Part shown: positions 34,328-46,444 of the stretch, in pieces
Layout: each line of letters begins with the position of its first letter
How positions within the stretch are numbered: the first letter of the stretch is position 1
From: Apophysomyces variabilis
Taxonomy: Eukaryota > Mucoromycota > Mucoromycetes > Mucorales > Mucoraceae
DNA: 64,000 nt
Assembly (NCBI GenBank): GCA_002749535.1
Contig: MZZL01000399.1
Coordinates: 372,001-436,000, forward strand
Direction: 5' to 3'
The notes under the pieces: model-generated
Told to the model about the DNA's origin: nothing
Databases searched by the model: none
Seen by the model: the letters and a program-made list of their open reading frames with translations, nothing else
Program-made: the position numbers and the translations under genes

Positions 34328-36083
34328 ATGACAACCACAACGGGTACTCAGACTATTCAACGTCATGAAGAATGGACTGCTTCCAATTCATCTTACGCAC
34401 TTGCCAATCGACCATCCATACAACACCGGATTCATGCAAAAGGAAGCGATAGCACACTCGAACTGGGCCGTGAAGAGGCTTCAGACCCTCTTTTCCTAAG
34501 AGTGCGTCGAAAATCCAAAGATGATTTGGATCGAATCGCCAAGAACGGTGCATCTCGAAAAGTACAGCAATTTTATCGACGACAAAATAACTTGATCGAT
34601 GATATGCTTGGACCGCTTGATCCTGAAGATGAAGAGACAAAGGAGAAACAAATGTTAAAAGTAAATTCTTCGAAGCATCCATGTTGCAAGAGGCAAGACA
34701 GAAAATGAATTAGCTTAACCTGCTTTTCTCTTTCTTTTTTTCTCTTTTAGCTCAAGGTGGCTATCTATGGGTCTGTAATAGCGAATATCATTTTATTCGC
34801 TCTTCAATTAGTAGCAGCAGTGACATCGGGCTCTTTATCTATCTTTGCTACCATGGCCGATTCCTTTATGGATCTTTTGAGCTCCGTTGTACTCATGTGG
34901 ACGGCTAAACAAGCATCTAAGCTTAACCCGATGAAATATCCTGCTGTAAGATAAACATACTCAAACTTCTCCTGACCCCAAAATCGCTCTCTGTACCATT
35001 GTTTATCATTGTCATTCACACGCTTATGTTCGTTTCTCGTCTAGGGCAAAGCTCGCCTTGAAACTGCTGGTATCATTGTATTTTCCTGCCTTATGTCTTG
35101 TGTCGCCTTATTTCTTATCGCAAGTCTTATGCTAACAAGGAAGAAGGAAAAGATGACTGACGTTTTCGATGTATTAGATCGAATCTGCACAAAAGCTTGT
35201 CAGTCATAATTCGGAACCGGATTTATCAGCCATGGCCATTGCATTTATTGCTGCAGCTTTAGGTAAGGGGAAAAGAAAGAGATCTTTTTCCATGGGTGAG
35301 AGGATGAAAAAGAGATGGCGACATTGCTAACAGGAACCCTCGACAATCTGTATGTTAAAAGGTGTGAAGCTGGTACTTTATCTGTATTGTGTTACGTTAT
35401 CCCAGTACAGTTCGGCCAAGGTTTTAGCACAGGATCATCGAAATGATCTGTTTGTGAATAGCCTTGGACTGACCATGGGAATTCTTGGTAGCCGCTTGGC
35501 GGGCTGGGTTGATCCGGTCGGGTCCATTATTATCGCCTTGATCATCCTAAGAAGTTGGGTTTCAACTTTGATAGGTACAAAGATCTGCATCTTCTCTATG
35601 GTTTTTTTTTGGCTTGTTAGCTTATACCTGCTCGAAACGGGAAAGGAAGATCATCGGTGATCTCTTTGATCTAACTTTGTTTTTTTGATTTACAGAACAT
35701 ATCCAGCTTATTGTCGGCAAGTCGGCTGATACAGGATTTCTGCAACGGGTGACCTATATTGGTAAATAGGATGCATGTCATCACGGATAAAGTGTATTTA
35801 CATTATGTATAACGGTGTAGCACTGACACACCCTGGTGTTCAACAAGTGGATACATGTCGGGCTTATTACGCTGGGAATAACCTTTTTGTTGAAGTGGAT
35901 ATTGTCCTCCCACCGGAAACACCTCTCCGAGAATCTCACGATATCGGAGAGGAGCTTCAGACTAAGCTTGAATCTGTGCCAAGTGTTGAGCGAGCCTTTG
36001 TTCATGTGGACTATGAGACATCTCATAAGCCAGAGGTAAAAAAAGAAAAAGGAGAAACAAGCCATAAGGAAAGTCTCTCATAG
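34328..36083 (+). CDS. Cation diffusion facilitator, Mn-type
   Basis: Metal/proton antiporter that moves divalent cations, probably Mn2+, out of the cytosol. Seven or so exons are joined by short introns. The ATG at 34328 is chosen because upstream in-frame codons come from the TG microsatellite. The cytosolic N-terminus ends KVQQFYRRQNNLIDDML. The first metal motif, MADSFMDLLSS (DxxxD, typical of Mn-CDFs), is in an early helix, and the second, VLAQDHRNDLFVNSLG (again DxxxD), is in a later one. Then come SRLAGWVDPVGSIIIALIIL and the C-terminal cytoplasmic domain (THPGVQQVDTCRAYYAGNNL, VEVDIVLPPETPL, VPSVERAFVHVDYE). The intron after VALFLI appears to start with GC (35120). Zn-type CDFs would have HxxxD, which is absent here. 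Confidence 0.9.
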
Positions 36084-36421
36084 TTTGAGTTTGATAGCAT
36101 CAGAAAACCAAATAGATATCCGTTCTTTATTTTCTAAATAAAGATCGCGTCCAATTCATGCCATAGAAAAGCCCTTTCGTACACATATCACGCGATGCTC
36201 TGATTTTCCTTATTTCCCTTTTTTCTCCTTTCCGTAGAAAAAAGAAGATGACATTTTTGTTTCCTCTTCCTTCTTTCTGTCTTTTACCCTTTCTTGGTTT
36301 TCTTTATTGACAATCTACAGCGAACAAAGGCTCGTCAGAAGGAAAGAAGAGAGGAGCGAGTGAGTGAGAAAGAAAGAAAGAAAGAAAGAGAGAGCTTATT
36401 CTTCAGCAAGTTTAATGCTTC
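36084..36421. other. Intergenic, CDF to PH-domain gene
   Basis: T/C-rich tracts, then a GA/AAAG simple repeat at about 36330-36395, before the ATG at 36422. No gene. Confidence 0.5.
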
Positions 36422-38160
36422 ATGAGCAAAACTGAATCCGCCCCGACACCTTTGGGCAAGTAAAAAAAAAAAGAAAAAACAATGGCCGATACGAAGATTG
36501 GATATGGATATACTCATTCAATGAGCAATCATCAAATCAACAAACAAAAATACTTTGTTTTTTTTCTCTATTTATTTAGTGGGAGCTGGTCTTCCTTCCA
36601 TTTTACTTCTGCATTTATCGCTGGAGCATTGCATTCCAGCATTTCAACAGGGCCAGATTGATCTTTTCACGTTCTTGTCAATGCAAAAGCCCGACGACTT
36701 TAAAAGAATTGGTATTCAGCGTCCAAGCGATTGTGATCTGCTCTGCCGTTTTGTCCGGTCCCTTCATATCCATTTATTGAATAAGGGGTTGACACGCTCG
36801 GATTTTCTCGTCGCATTCCCGAGATCCACTCTTCGCCACGACTTGAAACAAGAACATCAGATGTTGTTTCAGAAAGCTTTGGAAGCCTTTGATCGATACG
36901 CCCTGCCCGTCCTGCTGTCAGGAATGCACGTTGACTTCATCCAGAATAAACATCAATCTTCCTTATTATCCACCATCACAGATAGTACCACCGTGATTAA
37001 TGCCTTCGGCCATCACCACCAGCAGGAAGAAGATGATGATGATAATGACGAGGAGGATGACCATACGGTCGATCTCTTGGCGGTCTCAGATACTCCTTAC
37101 CGACAACGACAGCGAGAAGACGAAGAAGCATCATCATTACCTCATCCACAAGGCATGAGCCGACATGATGCCATGTTTCATCCAAGCTTTGCACGAGGAA
37201 TGACGACGGCATTAAAACAAAAACAACAACAACAACCATCACAGCAATACCGACGACCTATGTCCATGCCTGTCTACTTGCTGGAAGATTCGGATATCGC
37301 TAGAGTGATTATAGAGGAAGAGGGCGAGGATACTGATCCCCCATCGGCCTACGCCCCACCTGACTATCACGATACAGCACTAATGAAACGGTGGGAAAAA
37401 TGTCGATCATGCGTCATTCCTCGCGAGGAAGAAGGGAGAGAGGAATTACCACCCTATCAATGCACGGTGTATAAGATGGGTTACGTTTTCATTAAACGAG
37501 AAATGGATGCACCAGGCATAAGATCAAGGTGGCGCTCATGGAGGTAAACAAAGAAAAAGGAATTATTTCGGGAAAGGACTTTCTTTTGGTGATTCAGGGT
37601 CTTACTTCTTTTTTGTTCTTTTTCACTTAGAAAGCTTTACGCTGAACTTTGGGGTACGGTTTTACGTATTTACCGTTCGGCTCCTAATGATATGGATCGT
37701 CGATTATTATCCAAATGGCCGTTTTTTTCTTTTCGTCGAGGTCAACAAACGTTGATGTCTATCTCTTTGGCTGGAGCAGATGCTAGCCGAGCATTGGATT
37801 ATACCAAGAGACCGCATAGCTTACGATTGACCACAGCACATGGTCCACAATTGTTGCTCCGATTGCCCACCAATATGGAAATGATTTCATGGGTGGAACA
37901 TCTCCAAGCAGGTAAGCTGCTTTACTCAGACTTATTCTTTTTTATGCAGAACAAACAAAGTCAAGAAAGCTTAATTATTTCCTTTTTTTGGATGCTTCAT
38001 AGCTATCAATATCTCGCTGGATCTCGAGTTTAGACCAATGCCAAAGTTCATTACTCTTCCTGGCCGAGGGCTTACAGCAACATTGAACAATTCCCGAGCG
38101 ATCGAATTGGAACGAAGTAGGGAACAGCGTCGACGCCACCAAAGAGAAATCCTATTATAG
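36422..38160 (+). CDS. PH-domain protein
   Basis: Probably a membrane/phosphoinositide-binding scaffold. Exon 1 (36422-36455, MSKTESAPTPL) joins the main exon through an intron that starts with GC and ends at TTTATTTAG. The N-terminal half begins VGAGLPSILLLHLSLEHC and includes LSMQKPDDFKRIGIQ. A long acidic/Gln-rich linker follows (Asp/Glu run near 37030-37060, Gln run near 37215-37235). The C-terminal PH domain starts LPPYQCTVYKMGYVFIKRE, continues RSWRKLYAELWGTVLRIYRS across an intron, has TKRPHSLRLTTAHGPQLLL, and ends WVEHLQAAINISLDLEFRP. The tail reads RPMPKFITLPGRG. Stop at 38158, forty bases before the assembly gap. Relatives occur in other fungi with the same order. Confidence 0.85.
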
Positions 38161-38199
38161 AACGGACACAAATACGAAAAAAAAAAAAAAAAAAAAAAA

Positions 38200-38542
38200 N
38201 NNNNNNNNNNNNNNNNNNNNNNNNNNNNNNNNNNNNNNNNNNNNNNNNNNNNNNNNNNNNNNNNNNNNNNNNNNNNNNNNNNNNNNNNNNNNNNNNNNNN
38301 NNNNNNNNNNNNNNNNNNNNNNNNNNNNNNNNNNNNNNNNNNNNNNNNNNNNNNNNNNNNNNNNNNNNNNNNNNNNNNNNNNNNNNNNNNNNNNNNNNNN
38401 NNNNNNNNNNNNNNNNNNNNNNNNNNNNNNNNNNNNNNNNNNNNNNNNNNNNNNNNNNNNNNNNNNNNNNNNNNNNNNNNNNNNNNNNNNNNNNNNNNNN
38501 NNNNNNNNNNNNNNNNNNNNNNNNNNNNNNNNNNNNNNNNNN
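38200..38542. other. Assembly gap (343 N)
   Basis: Run of N flanked by poly-A on both sides (about 23 A before, 15 A after). The low-complexity context probably broke the assembly. The true length is unknown. Confidence 1.
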
Positions 38543-39026
38543 AAAAAAAAAAAAAAAGAATTGAAAGCAAGGGGAACAAAAAAGGGGAAAAGAAGGAGAA
38601 AGAGAGAGAGAGAGAGAGAATGAGTTATCGGATGATCATCATAAAAATGTACAAGAAAAAAAAAAAGAAGACAACAACCTGCTGCAGCAGTTTTTTGGAT
38701 CGGCTTATAGTTGACATGTTCTCTTTTGTCTCCTGGGAAAAAAAAATGCATTAGACAGCAGCAGCAGAAGAAAAAAAGAAAGAAAGAAGAAAGAAGTAGG
38801 GGTTGATGTAACTTAGTATCAATCTAATATCTATATTTCTTATTCAAACAAAAATTGGTTTATGTATGTCCTAGGATGTTTATTTTCGAAAGGGTATAAG
38901 CCCTTCGCTCTTGTTTTTTAGATCCGCCAAGACAAGTCAGGCTGGTATAGGTGAAGAACAAAAGAAAGAAGTAGAGATAAAAGAAAGGAAGAGATAGTAT
39001 GGGGAATAATTTTTTAAGTACAAGTT
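38543..39026. other. Intergenic, purine-rich
   Basis: A/G-rich simple sequence, including a GA repeat at about 38598-38620 and an AAAG-type repeat near 38770-38795. It forms the 3' flank of the Ras gene on the minus strand. No gene seen. Confidence 0.5.
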
Positions 39027-40041
39027 CTACATCACTGTACAACAGAATCGACTGTTTGAACAGGATTCTTTCTTCTTTAATGCGGCATCTTGTTCCATGA
39101 TAATCTTTTGTCGTTCTGCCTCTCGCGATTCTTGTAATCGATTATATTCACGAATATCACGCACCACTTGATGAAAAGCCTCATCCACATTATACCGTTG
39201 TTTAGCAGAGGTCTCAATCCAAGGGCATGAAAATGATTTGGCAAGATCTCGCCCCTCTAAAATAAAAAAAAATGAATTCATACATCGTTTGAATATGACG
39301 CCATGGTCCTCTAGGAAAGGTAGGTTCCCTCTTTCTTTTCCTTTTCTTTTTCTCTAATTACCTTGTGTGGATACTTGTCGTTCTGATTCCAAATCCGATT
39401 TGTTGGCCACTAAAACCATGGGAAATGTGTCTCTATCCTTGACTCTTTGTATCTGTTGATGAAATTGACGTAGTTCGTCAAAAGACACGCGGGAGGTGAT
39501 GGAATAGACCAGCAGAAACCCCTCTCCGTTCCTCATGTACTGCTCTCGCATCGCACTAAGGCAAAAAGGAAAATGAACACCATGATGAAAAGGAACCTAA
39601 TCCTTTTTTTTTTTTTGGTCCTTACCTATATTCCTCTTGGCCTGCGGTATCTAGAACGTCCAATAACGCCATCTCATTATCGATGGCACATTGTTTTCGG
39701 TAGGAATCTGGATTATGAAAGATTTGATATACCTGTATCAGGATGCGACTGTATACCCTTTCTCTTTTTGTTCCCTTTTACCTTCGATGGTTGGGTCATA
39801 TTCATCGACAAAATGAGATTGTATAAATTGTATCGTTAAAGCCGACTTTCCCACACCTGAAACATGAATCAGATTCTTACATCCATGCGTCATGATTACT
39901 TTTTGATTGTGTAAACTTACCTCCTCCTCCTACTACAACCAGTTTATATCTAAATTGGTTGATAATTAATCCAAAAGAGAAAAGAGAAAAAAGAGACCAA
40001 TAAGAAAAGAAAAATGCTTACTCTCGTACAAAGGTAGACAT
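39027..40041 (-). CDS. RAS1: Ras GTPase
   Basis: Membrane-anchored GTP switch that controls morphogenesis and cAMP/MAPK signalling in fungi. Minus strand, about five exons. It starts [20 protein letters not shown], carrying the G1/P-loop (GGGGVGKS; most Ras proteins have Ala at the second position). Effector/switch I is [14 protein letters not shown] and switch II is [20 protein letters not shown] with the catalytic Gln. NKSDLE and ETSAK complete the guanine pocket. The C-terminus, NSRFCCTVM, gives a CaaX box (CTVM) for farnesylation and a neighbouring Cys for palmitoylation. The hypervariable region is short, giving about 200 residues in total. All GTPase motifs are present. Confidence 0.95.
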
Positions 40042-40600
40042 AGCTCTGTTTATATTATACTATATATAAGAGAACAAGAACGTAACAAATAAAGATAAAA
40101 AATAGAGAAAGAGGGACAACAAGCAAAATAGAAAAGAACGAAAAAGAGAAATGGGGGATATTCGTTTTTGTTCAGATCTTTAAACTAGGCAAGAAAAAAA
40201 AAGGGAAAAAAAAGGGATTTAAGGGGAGTGTTGCGGGATCAAGCATCATTTTTACAAAATGGATAGACAGAAGAACAGAAACAGAACACACAACATATTA
40301 TAGTGGAAGTAGATAGACTATGACATATGAGAGAGTGCGAGAGAGTGAGAGAGGCGAGGGTAAATAAGGAGAAGAAAAGGATCAGGGTAACCATGGGTCA
40401 TCATCACACGCACTCCCCCCATTGGAAAAAAAAGTGGTGTCTTATTTGATTGGTGAAAAAATTGTTCATTCCTCTTGGAAAATTTAAAAGCTCCTGTTTT
40501 TCCCTTCTGCCGACTTTTTTTTCCTTTTCCTCTTTTTTCTTTTTTCTCTTCACTAAATCAATAATCTCTTTTTACTCTTTTATCAAAAAAGAAACAAACA
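40042..40600. other. Divergent promoter region between Ras and histone H1
   Basis: Shared upstream region of two divergently transcribed genes. It has A/G-rich tracts on the Ras side and long T/C tracts on the histone side (40495-40580). No conserved regulatory box is claimed. Confidence 0.5.
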
Positions 40601-41745
40601 ATGCCTGCCGCCGCCGCCGCTAAATCCAAAACCGCCTCCGCAGCTACTTCTACAGCAAAGAAGTCGGAACATCCCACCGTGAGTTATTCACATCATCACC
40701 CTTCATCCAATACTAATCTTTGATTTCTCCTATAGTATGAGGCAATGATCAAAGGTTAGAACCAAAATCCAAAACAAAAATAATCCAGTCGACCTTGGCT
40801 CGTCTTTTATTACTTCGATGTGTATCTATATACTTATTCGGTTTTGGTATCTTTCTTTTTTACGTATAGCTGCCATCCTCGCATTGAAGGAACGTAAGGG
40901 TAGCTCACGTCCTGCTATCAAGAAGTACATCTTGGCCAACTACAACGTCTCCCCTGGTGCTCATTTTGATTCCCAAATCTCTGCCGCTATCAAGCGTGGT
41001 GCTGCTAAGGACATTTTCGCTTTGCCCAAAGGTAAGAAAAACGACCGAGTTTTGTCTTTTTGTTTGTTTGGGCCAACCAGAAAAGAAACAAAAGAAGAAA
41101 AAGGAGAATGAGCGAAACAAAAAAAAAAAAGAGTGTATGAGAGAATGAAAGAGATTACCAGAGAGGCAAAAAGACAAATCAACTTATCAGAGGAAGGGGA
41201 AAAAAAAGGGACTGGTGGATTGAAGGAAGGAAACGGCCATTGATTGACGCGTATCATGAATTGTTTTGTTTTTAGGACCTTCTGGTACTGTCAAGTTGCA
41301 AAAGGCTGTGAAGAAGCCCGTTGCAGAAAAGAAGGAAACAACCAAGAAGCCTGCTGCCGAGAAGAAGACCGAGAAGAAGCCTGCTGCTGAAAAGAAGACC
41401 GAAAAAAAGCCTGCTGCTGAGAAGAAGACCACTGAGAAGAAACCCGCTGCTAAGAAGGCTGCCGCCAAGAAAGTTGTGAAGAAGAAGGCTGCTGCTTCTG
41501 AGAAGCCTGCTACTGAAAAGGCTGCCAAGAAGACCGAAAAGAAGGCTGCTGCTCCTAAGAAGGCCGCTGCTCCCAAGAAGAAGGCTGCTTCCACTAAGAA
41601 GGAAGATGCTGTTCCCAAGAAGACCGCCGCTGCCCCCAAGAGAAAGGCACCCACCAAGAGAACTACCACTGAAAAGGCCAACGTCAAGGCACCAAAGAAG
41701 CAGTCTACCAGAAAAGCACCTGCAAAGAAGGCCAACAAGGCATAA
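40601..41745 (+). CDS. HHO1: Linker histone H1
   Basis: Binds linker DNA and compacts chromatin. Four exons: 40601-40678, 40736-40754 (19 nt), 40870-41031 and 41276-41745. A short Ala/Lys/Ser N-terminus leads into one globular winged-helix domain: HPTYEAMIKAAILALKERKG, SSRPAIKKYILANYNV, then the FDSQISAAIKRGAAKDIF segment and GPSGTVKLQK. The tail is about 150 residues of Lys/Ala/Pro with repeated EKKPAAEKKT units. Codons in the tail are strongly biased (AAG, GCT, GCC), as expected for a highly expressed gene. Residues 26-32 come from the tiny second exon. There is one globular domain, unlike budding yeast Hho1, which has two. Confidence 0.95.
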
Positions 41746-43345
41746 ATTCTTCACTCTAACACTTTGTTTGTTCTGTGTTTCTCTTTTCTCTTTTTCTACC
41801 TTCTTTAATGTGTGATTTCTTCTCTGTCTTTTCAACTCAAACTTTACCACACTTGTCTTTCTCTCCCCCTCTTTTTTTCTCCCCTTTTTTTTTTACTCTG
41901 TAAAAAACTTCCGAGTTTTTGTAAAACGCAACTTTATTATGTTTCCTTTTTGTTCCCCATTGGCAGAAAGAAAAGGGAGAGAATCTTTCTTTCTTTTTGT
42001 CAATAAATGTACAGTCATGATAATGGTTTCTTTTTCCCCTTTTCTTTTTCTTCTTTCTAACTTTTTCATTAAATTGGAAACTGTGCATGTCACCAAAGGG
42101 ATCCAACTAAAAAAAAAAAAAACGAAACAGGGCAGACAAAAAAAAATATGGCCTTTTTTTTCGCGGTGAAAAGTGGAGAATTGGGGAAACAAAAAAATGC
42201 AGGCGCGTCAAAATGGGGGAGCAAAACGCGCTCCGAGTTTGGATCTCCGCCGCATTTTTTTCAAGCGCGCGTTTCACGGTTGAAATGCCGCGTTCCACGT
42301 AGCCAAAAAGACAAAAAAAAATTTGAGTTTTTCGCGTGTGACATAAAGCTATCTATCTATAGAGGCTTCATTTCATGTGAACAGATCAATGGACAAGTAA
42401 TGCCTAATCTGCTTATATCTATGTATAAAAAGGATATAAGGGTTAAGGGGAAATTGATACGTTGTCCTGTGTGGCTCACTCGGAAAATAATCTTATTCTA
42501 CTGTTCAGAAGAGCAGATTCGGGAAAATTATTAGATTTTGACAAATGAAAGTACAGTTAGTTCGTTATTTTTTGGTCTTGTTCGTCTCGTTTGTAAAACG
42601 AAGGGGGGAGGGAAGTGTCGGTCACCCATGCTTGAACATAACACTTAATCCTATGCTCATCATCGGGAAGAGTATCGTCTCTCTTTCTTTCTGAAAACAC
42701 CCTCATGGGTGGCATGCTCCAACCCTTATGTGGAAGGACATGAATCAAGTTACATTGATCATTTCCTTCTCCACAGTAGAAAGAAAATTACGGATGACCT
42801 TTGGACTGCCCAAGAAAAAAAAAAAGGAATAGGCATGTTGTATATCTTGTGAATAGGACGGATGCTCAGCTGAACATTCCCCTTTGCCGGCGATAACAAC
42901 AGTAAATCAGGATGCATGGTATCTTATTCTTACAAATGCATCCAACAACCAAAAACAACCTTCTTTGCTCTTCCTCCCTACTTTTTTATGCCGTCTGTTT
43001 TCTTTTTTGTTCATGCATAGAATGAATTATAGGCTATTTTTCGGTCATCAGTAAAAATAAGAAAACAAAATGAAGGCAGTGATTAGACCTTTCACATATA
43101 GATCACCCATACCAGCATTCTCTCTAAAGGCAAACAAACAAAAGAAGATAGCTAATGCATGCCATAAGCAACGGAAAATCAACAGACATGGAGGAAAAGA
43201 GGGTGGCCTTGAAGAAGAGATCTTGAACCTTTTTTTATGAAAGATAAATCACCGTTTTCTTTTTCTCTTTCATGATTCACGGGAAGAAGGATATTTTTCC
43301 TTTCTTTCTCTGTCTCTGTCTCTTTTTCTTTTTCTCTTTATTTGT
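41746..43345. other. Intergenic, T/C-rich
   Basis: 3' flanks of histone H1 (plus) and ribose-5-phosphate isomerase (minus). Pyrimidine tracts lie at 41765-41900 and 43250-43350. Frames at 42148-42534 (plus) and 42557-42748 (minus) have no recognisable features. No gene supported. Confidence 0.45.
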
Positions 43346-44322
43346 TTATTTCTTCACAAGGTTCACGGTCCCATCGGCTTCTCCAAAATAAGCGGCTTCG
43401 GCCATGTTGCAGAACAAACCGACTTCATACACACCCGTCAATAACTTGATCTCCTTAAGTAAGCTTGCAGGGTCATGAATCGCACCAAAGTGGACATCCA
43501 CCACAAAGTTGCCATTATCCGTCACAACAGGACCAGCCTTATTGATGGCCTACACAGTTTCATTTTCCTACTGAGTCCTGCCTTTCCTTTTTTTTTTTTT
43601 TCCTTTGGATCACTCACCATGCGGAGGATGGTCTTTTCGGGTTTCATAGATAACTTGGTTTCAAGCGCCCGCATCACACTTTTATAAGTCATTGGCACCA
43701 CTTCAACAGGAACACCCTTAAGCCACTAACAATATATAGCCTTTTCCGTTAGAATACTAATCTTGGCCTCCATATCAAATCCATGACTTTGTCCCTGTTC
43801 CTTTTGTTTCTACTCTTTTACCTGAGTGCCCAATGTCTTGGATTTCTTTCGGTAATCGGCAATAATGACAAATTTTTTAGCAGCCTCGGCAACTACTTTC
43901 TCCTGGAATTGACAGGCACCACCGCCCTTGATGACATTTAATTGATCATCCACTTCATCCGCACCATCAATGGTCACATCGATCTCGGGATACCTTAGCA
44001 AGGTTATTTATTTAGCATCGAGGACAAGAGGATAAGAGGATAAGACGAAAACAAAGAGAGAAAAGAGATAGGATCTTTGTGCAAGAACTTACTGGTCGAC
44101 TGTACCCATGGTCAAGCCACCGTCGATAATGAGCAGTTTGCTTTGGAAACTGGTGGGGACGTAGACAATATGTTTCAATTCCGGTCTCTGAAGAATGCGT
44201 TCGACAGCATAGACCACGGTGGATCCGGATCCAATGCCGACCACTTTATGATCGGCTGTAATGTAGTCATCGACTGCACGGTAGGCTGCCAATTTCTTTC
44301 CAGTTTCTACAGGATCCGCCAT
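43346..44322 (-). CDS. RKI1: Ribose-5-phosphate isomerase A
   Basis: Interconverts ribose 5-phosphate and ribulose 5-phosphate in the non-oxidative pentose phosphate pathway; cytosolic. Minus strand, about four exons. The start [20 protein letters not shown] is chosen over an upstream in-frame ATG because the upstream residues are hydrophobic and T-rich. Family motifs are [31 protein letters not shown], the catalytic block [20 protein letters not shown] with [37 protein letters not shown] and [15 protein letters not shown], ending [20 protein letters not shown]. The catalytic Asp-Gly-Ala-Asp and Lys-Gly-Gly-Gly segments are intact. About 260 residues, normal for fungi. Confidence 0.95.
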
Positions 44323-46361
44323 TGGAATGACAAAGAAAAGAAAATTCAGGTAGAGAAAAGGTGAAGAAAAAAAAGTTTTACGAAAAAAAATAATAAGCGC
44401 GTGAAAATGAAAGGGAATCAGCGCATTGACCGCTCTTTGAAAATAAACCAACCACACCCACACACCCCGGATTTCTATGGTGACAACAGGTACGTCATTT
44501 TGTAACCAAAAGCACCGGTCCTTTAAATTCTGCAAAAACGAAACGCATTTTGTGAAAGAATAAAGTTTTTCTGCATTCTCATACGATTGACACCATAAAC
44601 TTTTCGCTTGCAAAGAAAAAAAAAGAAATAGACAGATCGTCTTTGCCATAGCAGAGTTTACATGACCCATCACTGGACTTGGATTCCAGTTGGCAAATGA
44701 CACCTCCCATCTCCATCGTCTATCTTTCTTTCGTGTTCTGTTCTTTTCTTTTTACGCTCGAGCAACACAATGCATGCTGCCATTGAGAAACGCCCTAGCT
44801 TGAACCTTCTTTTTTCTGGAAAACACTTTTTTTTCTCAGGGCATCCCTTTTTCTTCTTTTCTATCCCACCAACATTGCTGTTCAGAGTCTCTATGTATGA
44901 TCTTTAGAGAATATCCTGTTTATACAAATTTTAGGGCAGAGTGTCTGCAACAACTCGAGTGGAAACAATCTCAAAGCTTGTCTTCTGGGAGATAATTTTT
45001 TTATTCAGAAAATTGGCTTAAGCTCGCCAACCTTAAAATACTTTCATCTACATGAATCTGCATGCGCTTCGGAACTTTCATTCGCTCCGAAAATGGAATA
45101 GCCATAAGTGATGTAGAATCTTGCTGCCGCCATGTAGTTCACCCTTTCCTCTGCACATATCTTTCTATTGATCTACATATTCATTCACGTACACAGATTG
45201 TTATGTCGTCAGGTAAGATTTTAGCATGATAGAATTAGGGGTTCCACTGGGACTCCACGTAAACGATAGATTAGATAATATGGACAGCTCGAGTTCCATA
45301 CAATGGATCGCAAAACCTCCAAGTTCGGAACGAAGCAAAAAAAAAAAAGGAAAGAATTTACTCTGAGGCCAGGGCAAATCGTTGTTAGATAGGATGCATA
45401 TCATCTAAAGTTAAAGTGTCATTCGCAAGAGATGTGATAGAACTACCCAAGTTGCTTGATGGCCCGTTATACAACAGCCATCATTCGTCTGTTATAATAC
45501 GTTCTACTTGCTCAAAGATGCAAGTTAGTAAATATGGATATACAGAAAAAGGAACCTTCTGGTGTTCCCTTAGTGACTAGGGTTAGTAAAAAGAGACTTA
45601 CGTTACGGCAAAACCAATATGGATTCTAACCATACACTACGGGACCAAACCGAAACAACTGAACATAGTTCGCTTTACAAGCCGTATATTGGTGCAAAGA
45701 ACGCAACTTCTGTTATATTCTAAGTTACATGGTCTATGCGACATGCGTATGTGGATAATAAGCGGTTTATACCATTTATGCCACCTAAGAATCATGTCCT
45801 TTTTCCGCCCGAGATAATAAAAACATGAATCGCGCCGAAAAAAAAAACCTGATATATTAAGCATCTCGCATAAATATCCAAACAGAGCAGACTTTGACCT
45901 AAGCTTTCTTTACATGGTCAAAGCATAATTCTTTCTAGTCCTGTCTTGTCGGTTTCAATAGCAAATAAATTGGACAAGAGCTCATATGACCAAGATACAG
46001 CCATTCGAACGCAAGAAGTTGATTATGTCGGAGCCGGAATCGGCGCATGAACGCAAAGACTCTTTTTACTAAAGCCTTCCAAGAAGTTCCTAGATACTTC
46101 TCGCATCTTCAGCTTCGTAGAAAATTATAGCAATATTATACGTATAAATACTTTGGATAGTTTGTGAAAAATAAACATCATCGAATTCCCTCTCGCACAC
46201 TTTTATCTTTTACTTCTGTTCCTTTACGATTTCTATATTCCAGCTTGATTGGCAACTCGCGTCCAAAACAGTAGCTGTGAATCGACTTTACGAAAACGAC
46301 AATTAAATACTGCGATGTGATTGGCTAAAAATACACAATATTTTTTAAAAAATCCAAAAAG
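44323..46361. other. Long AT-rich intergenic region
   Basis: No gene supported. Short frames at 45201-45404 and 45637-45864 (minus) lack domains. The part at 46000-46330 has LTR-like features (a TATAAATA box, then a CT-rich stretch) close to the tRNA gene, but no paired repeat was found. Confidence 0.4.
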
Positions 46362-46444
46362 TGGTAACTGTGAGATTCGAACTCACGCCTCTTTCGAGAC
46401 CGCAACTTGAGTGCGGCGCCTTAGACCAACTCGGCCAAATTACC
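46362..46444 (-). tRNA. tRNA-Leu (anticodon CAA)
   Basis: Minus strand, 83 nt, no intron. The acceptor stem GGTAATT pairs with AGTTACC. The A-box region is TGGCCGAGTTGGTCTAAGG. The anticodon arm CCGCA-CTCAAGT-TGCGG presents CAA, which reads UUG. A long variable arm typical of leucine tRNAs follows, then the T arm GTGAG-TTCGAAT-CTCAC. T-runs just downstream on the minus strand (46355-46360 and 46341-46346) can act as the Pol III terminator. Confidence 0.97.

Noticed and set aside
41187..41850. Long minus-strand frames rich in Ala, Phe, Leu and Ser opposite histone H1
   Set aside because: They are antisense shadows of the Lys/Ala-rich tail of the histone gene.
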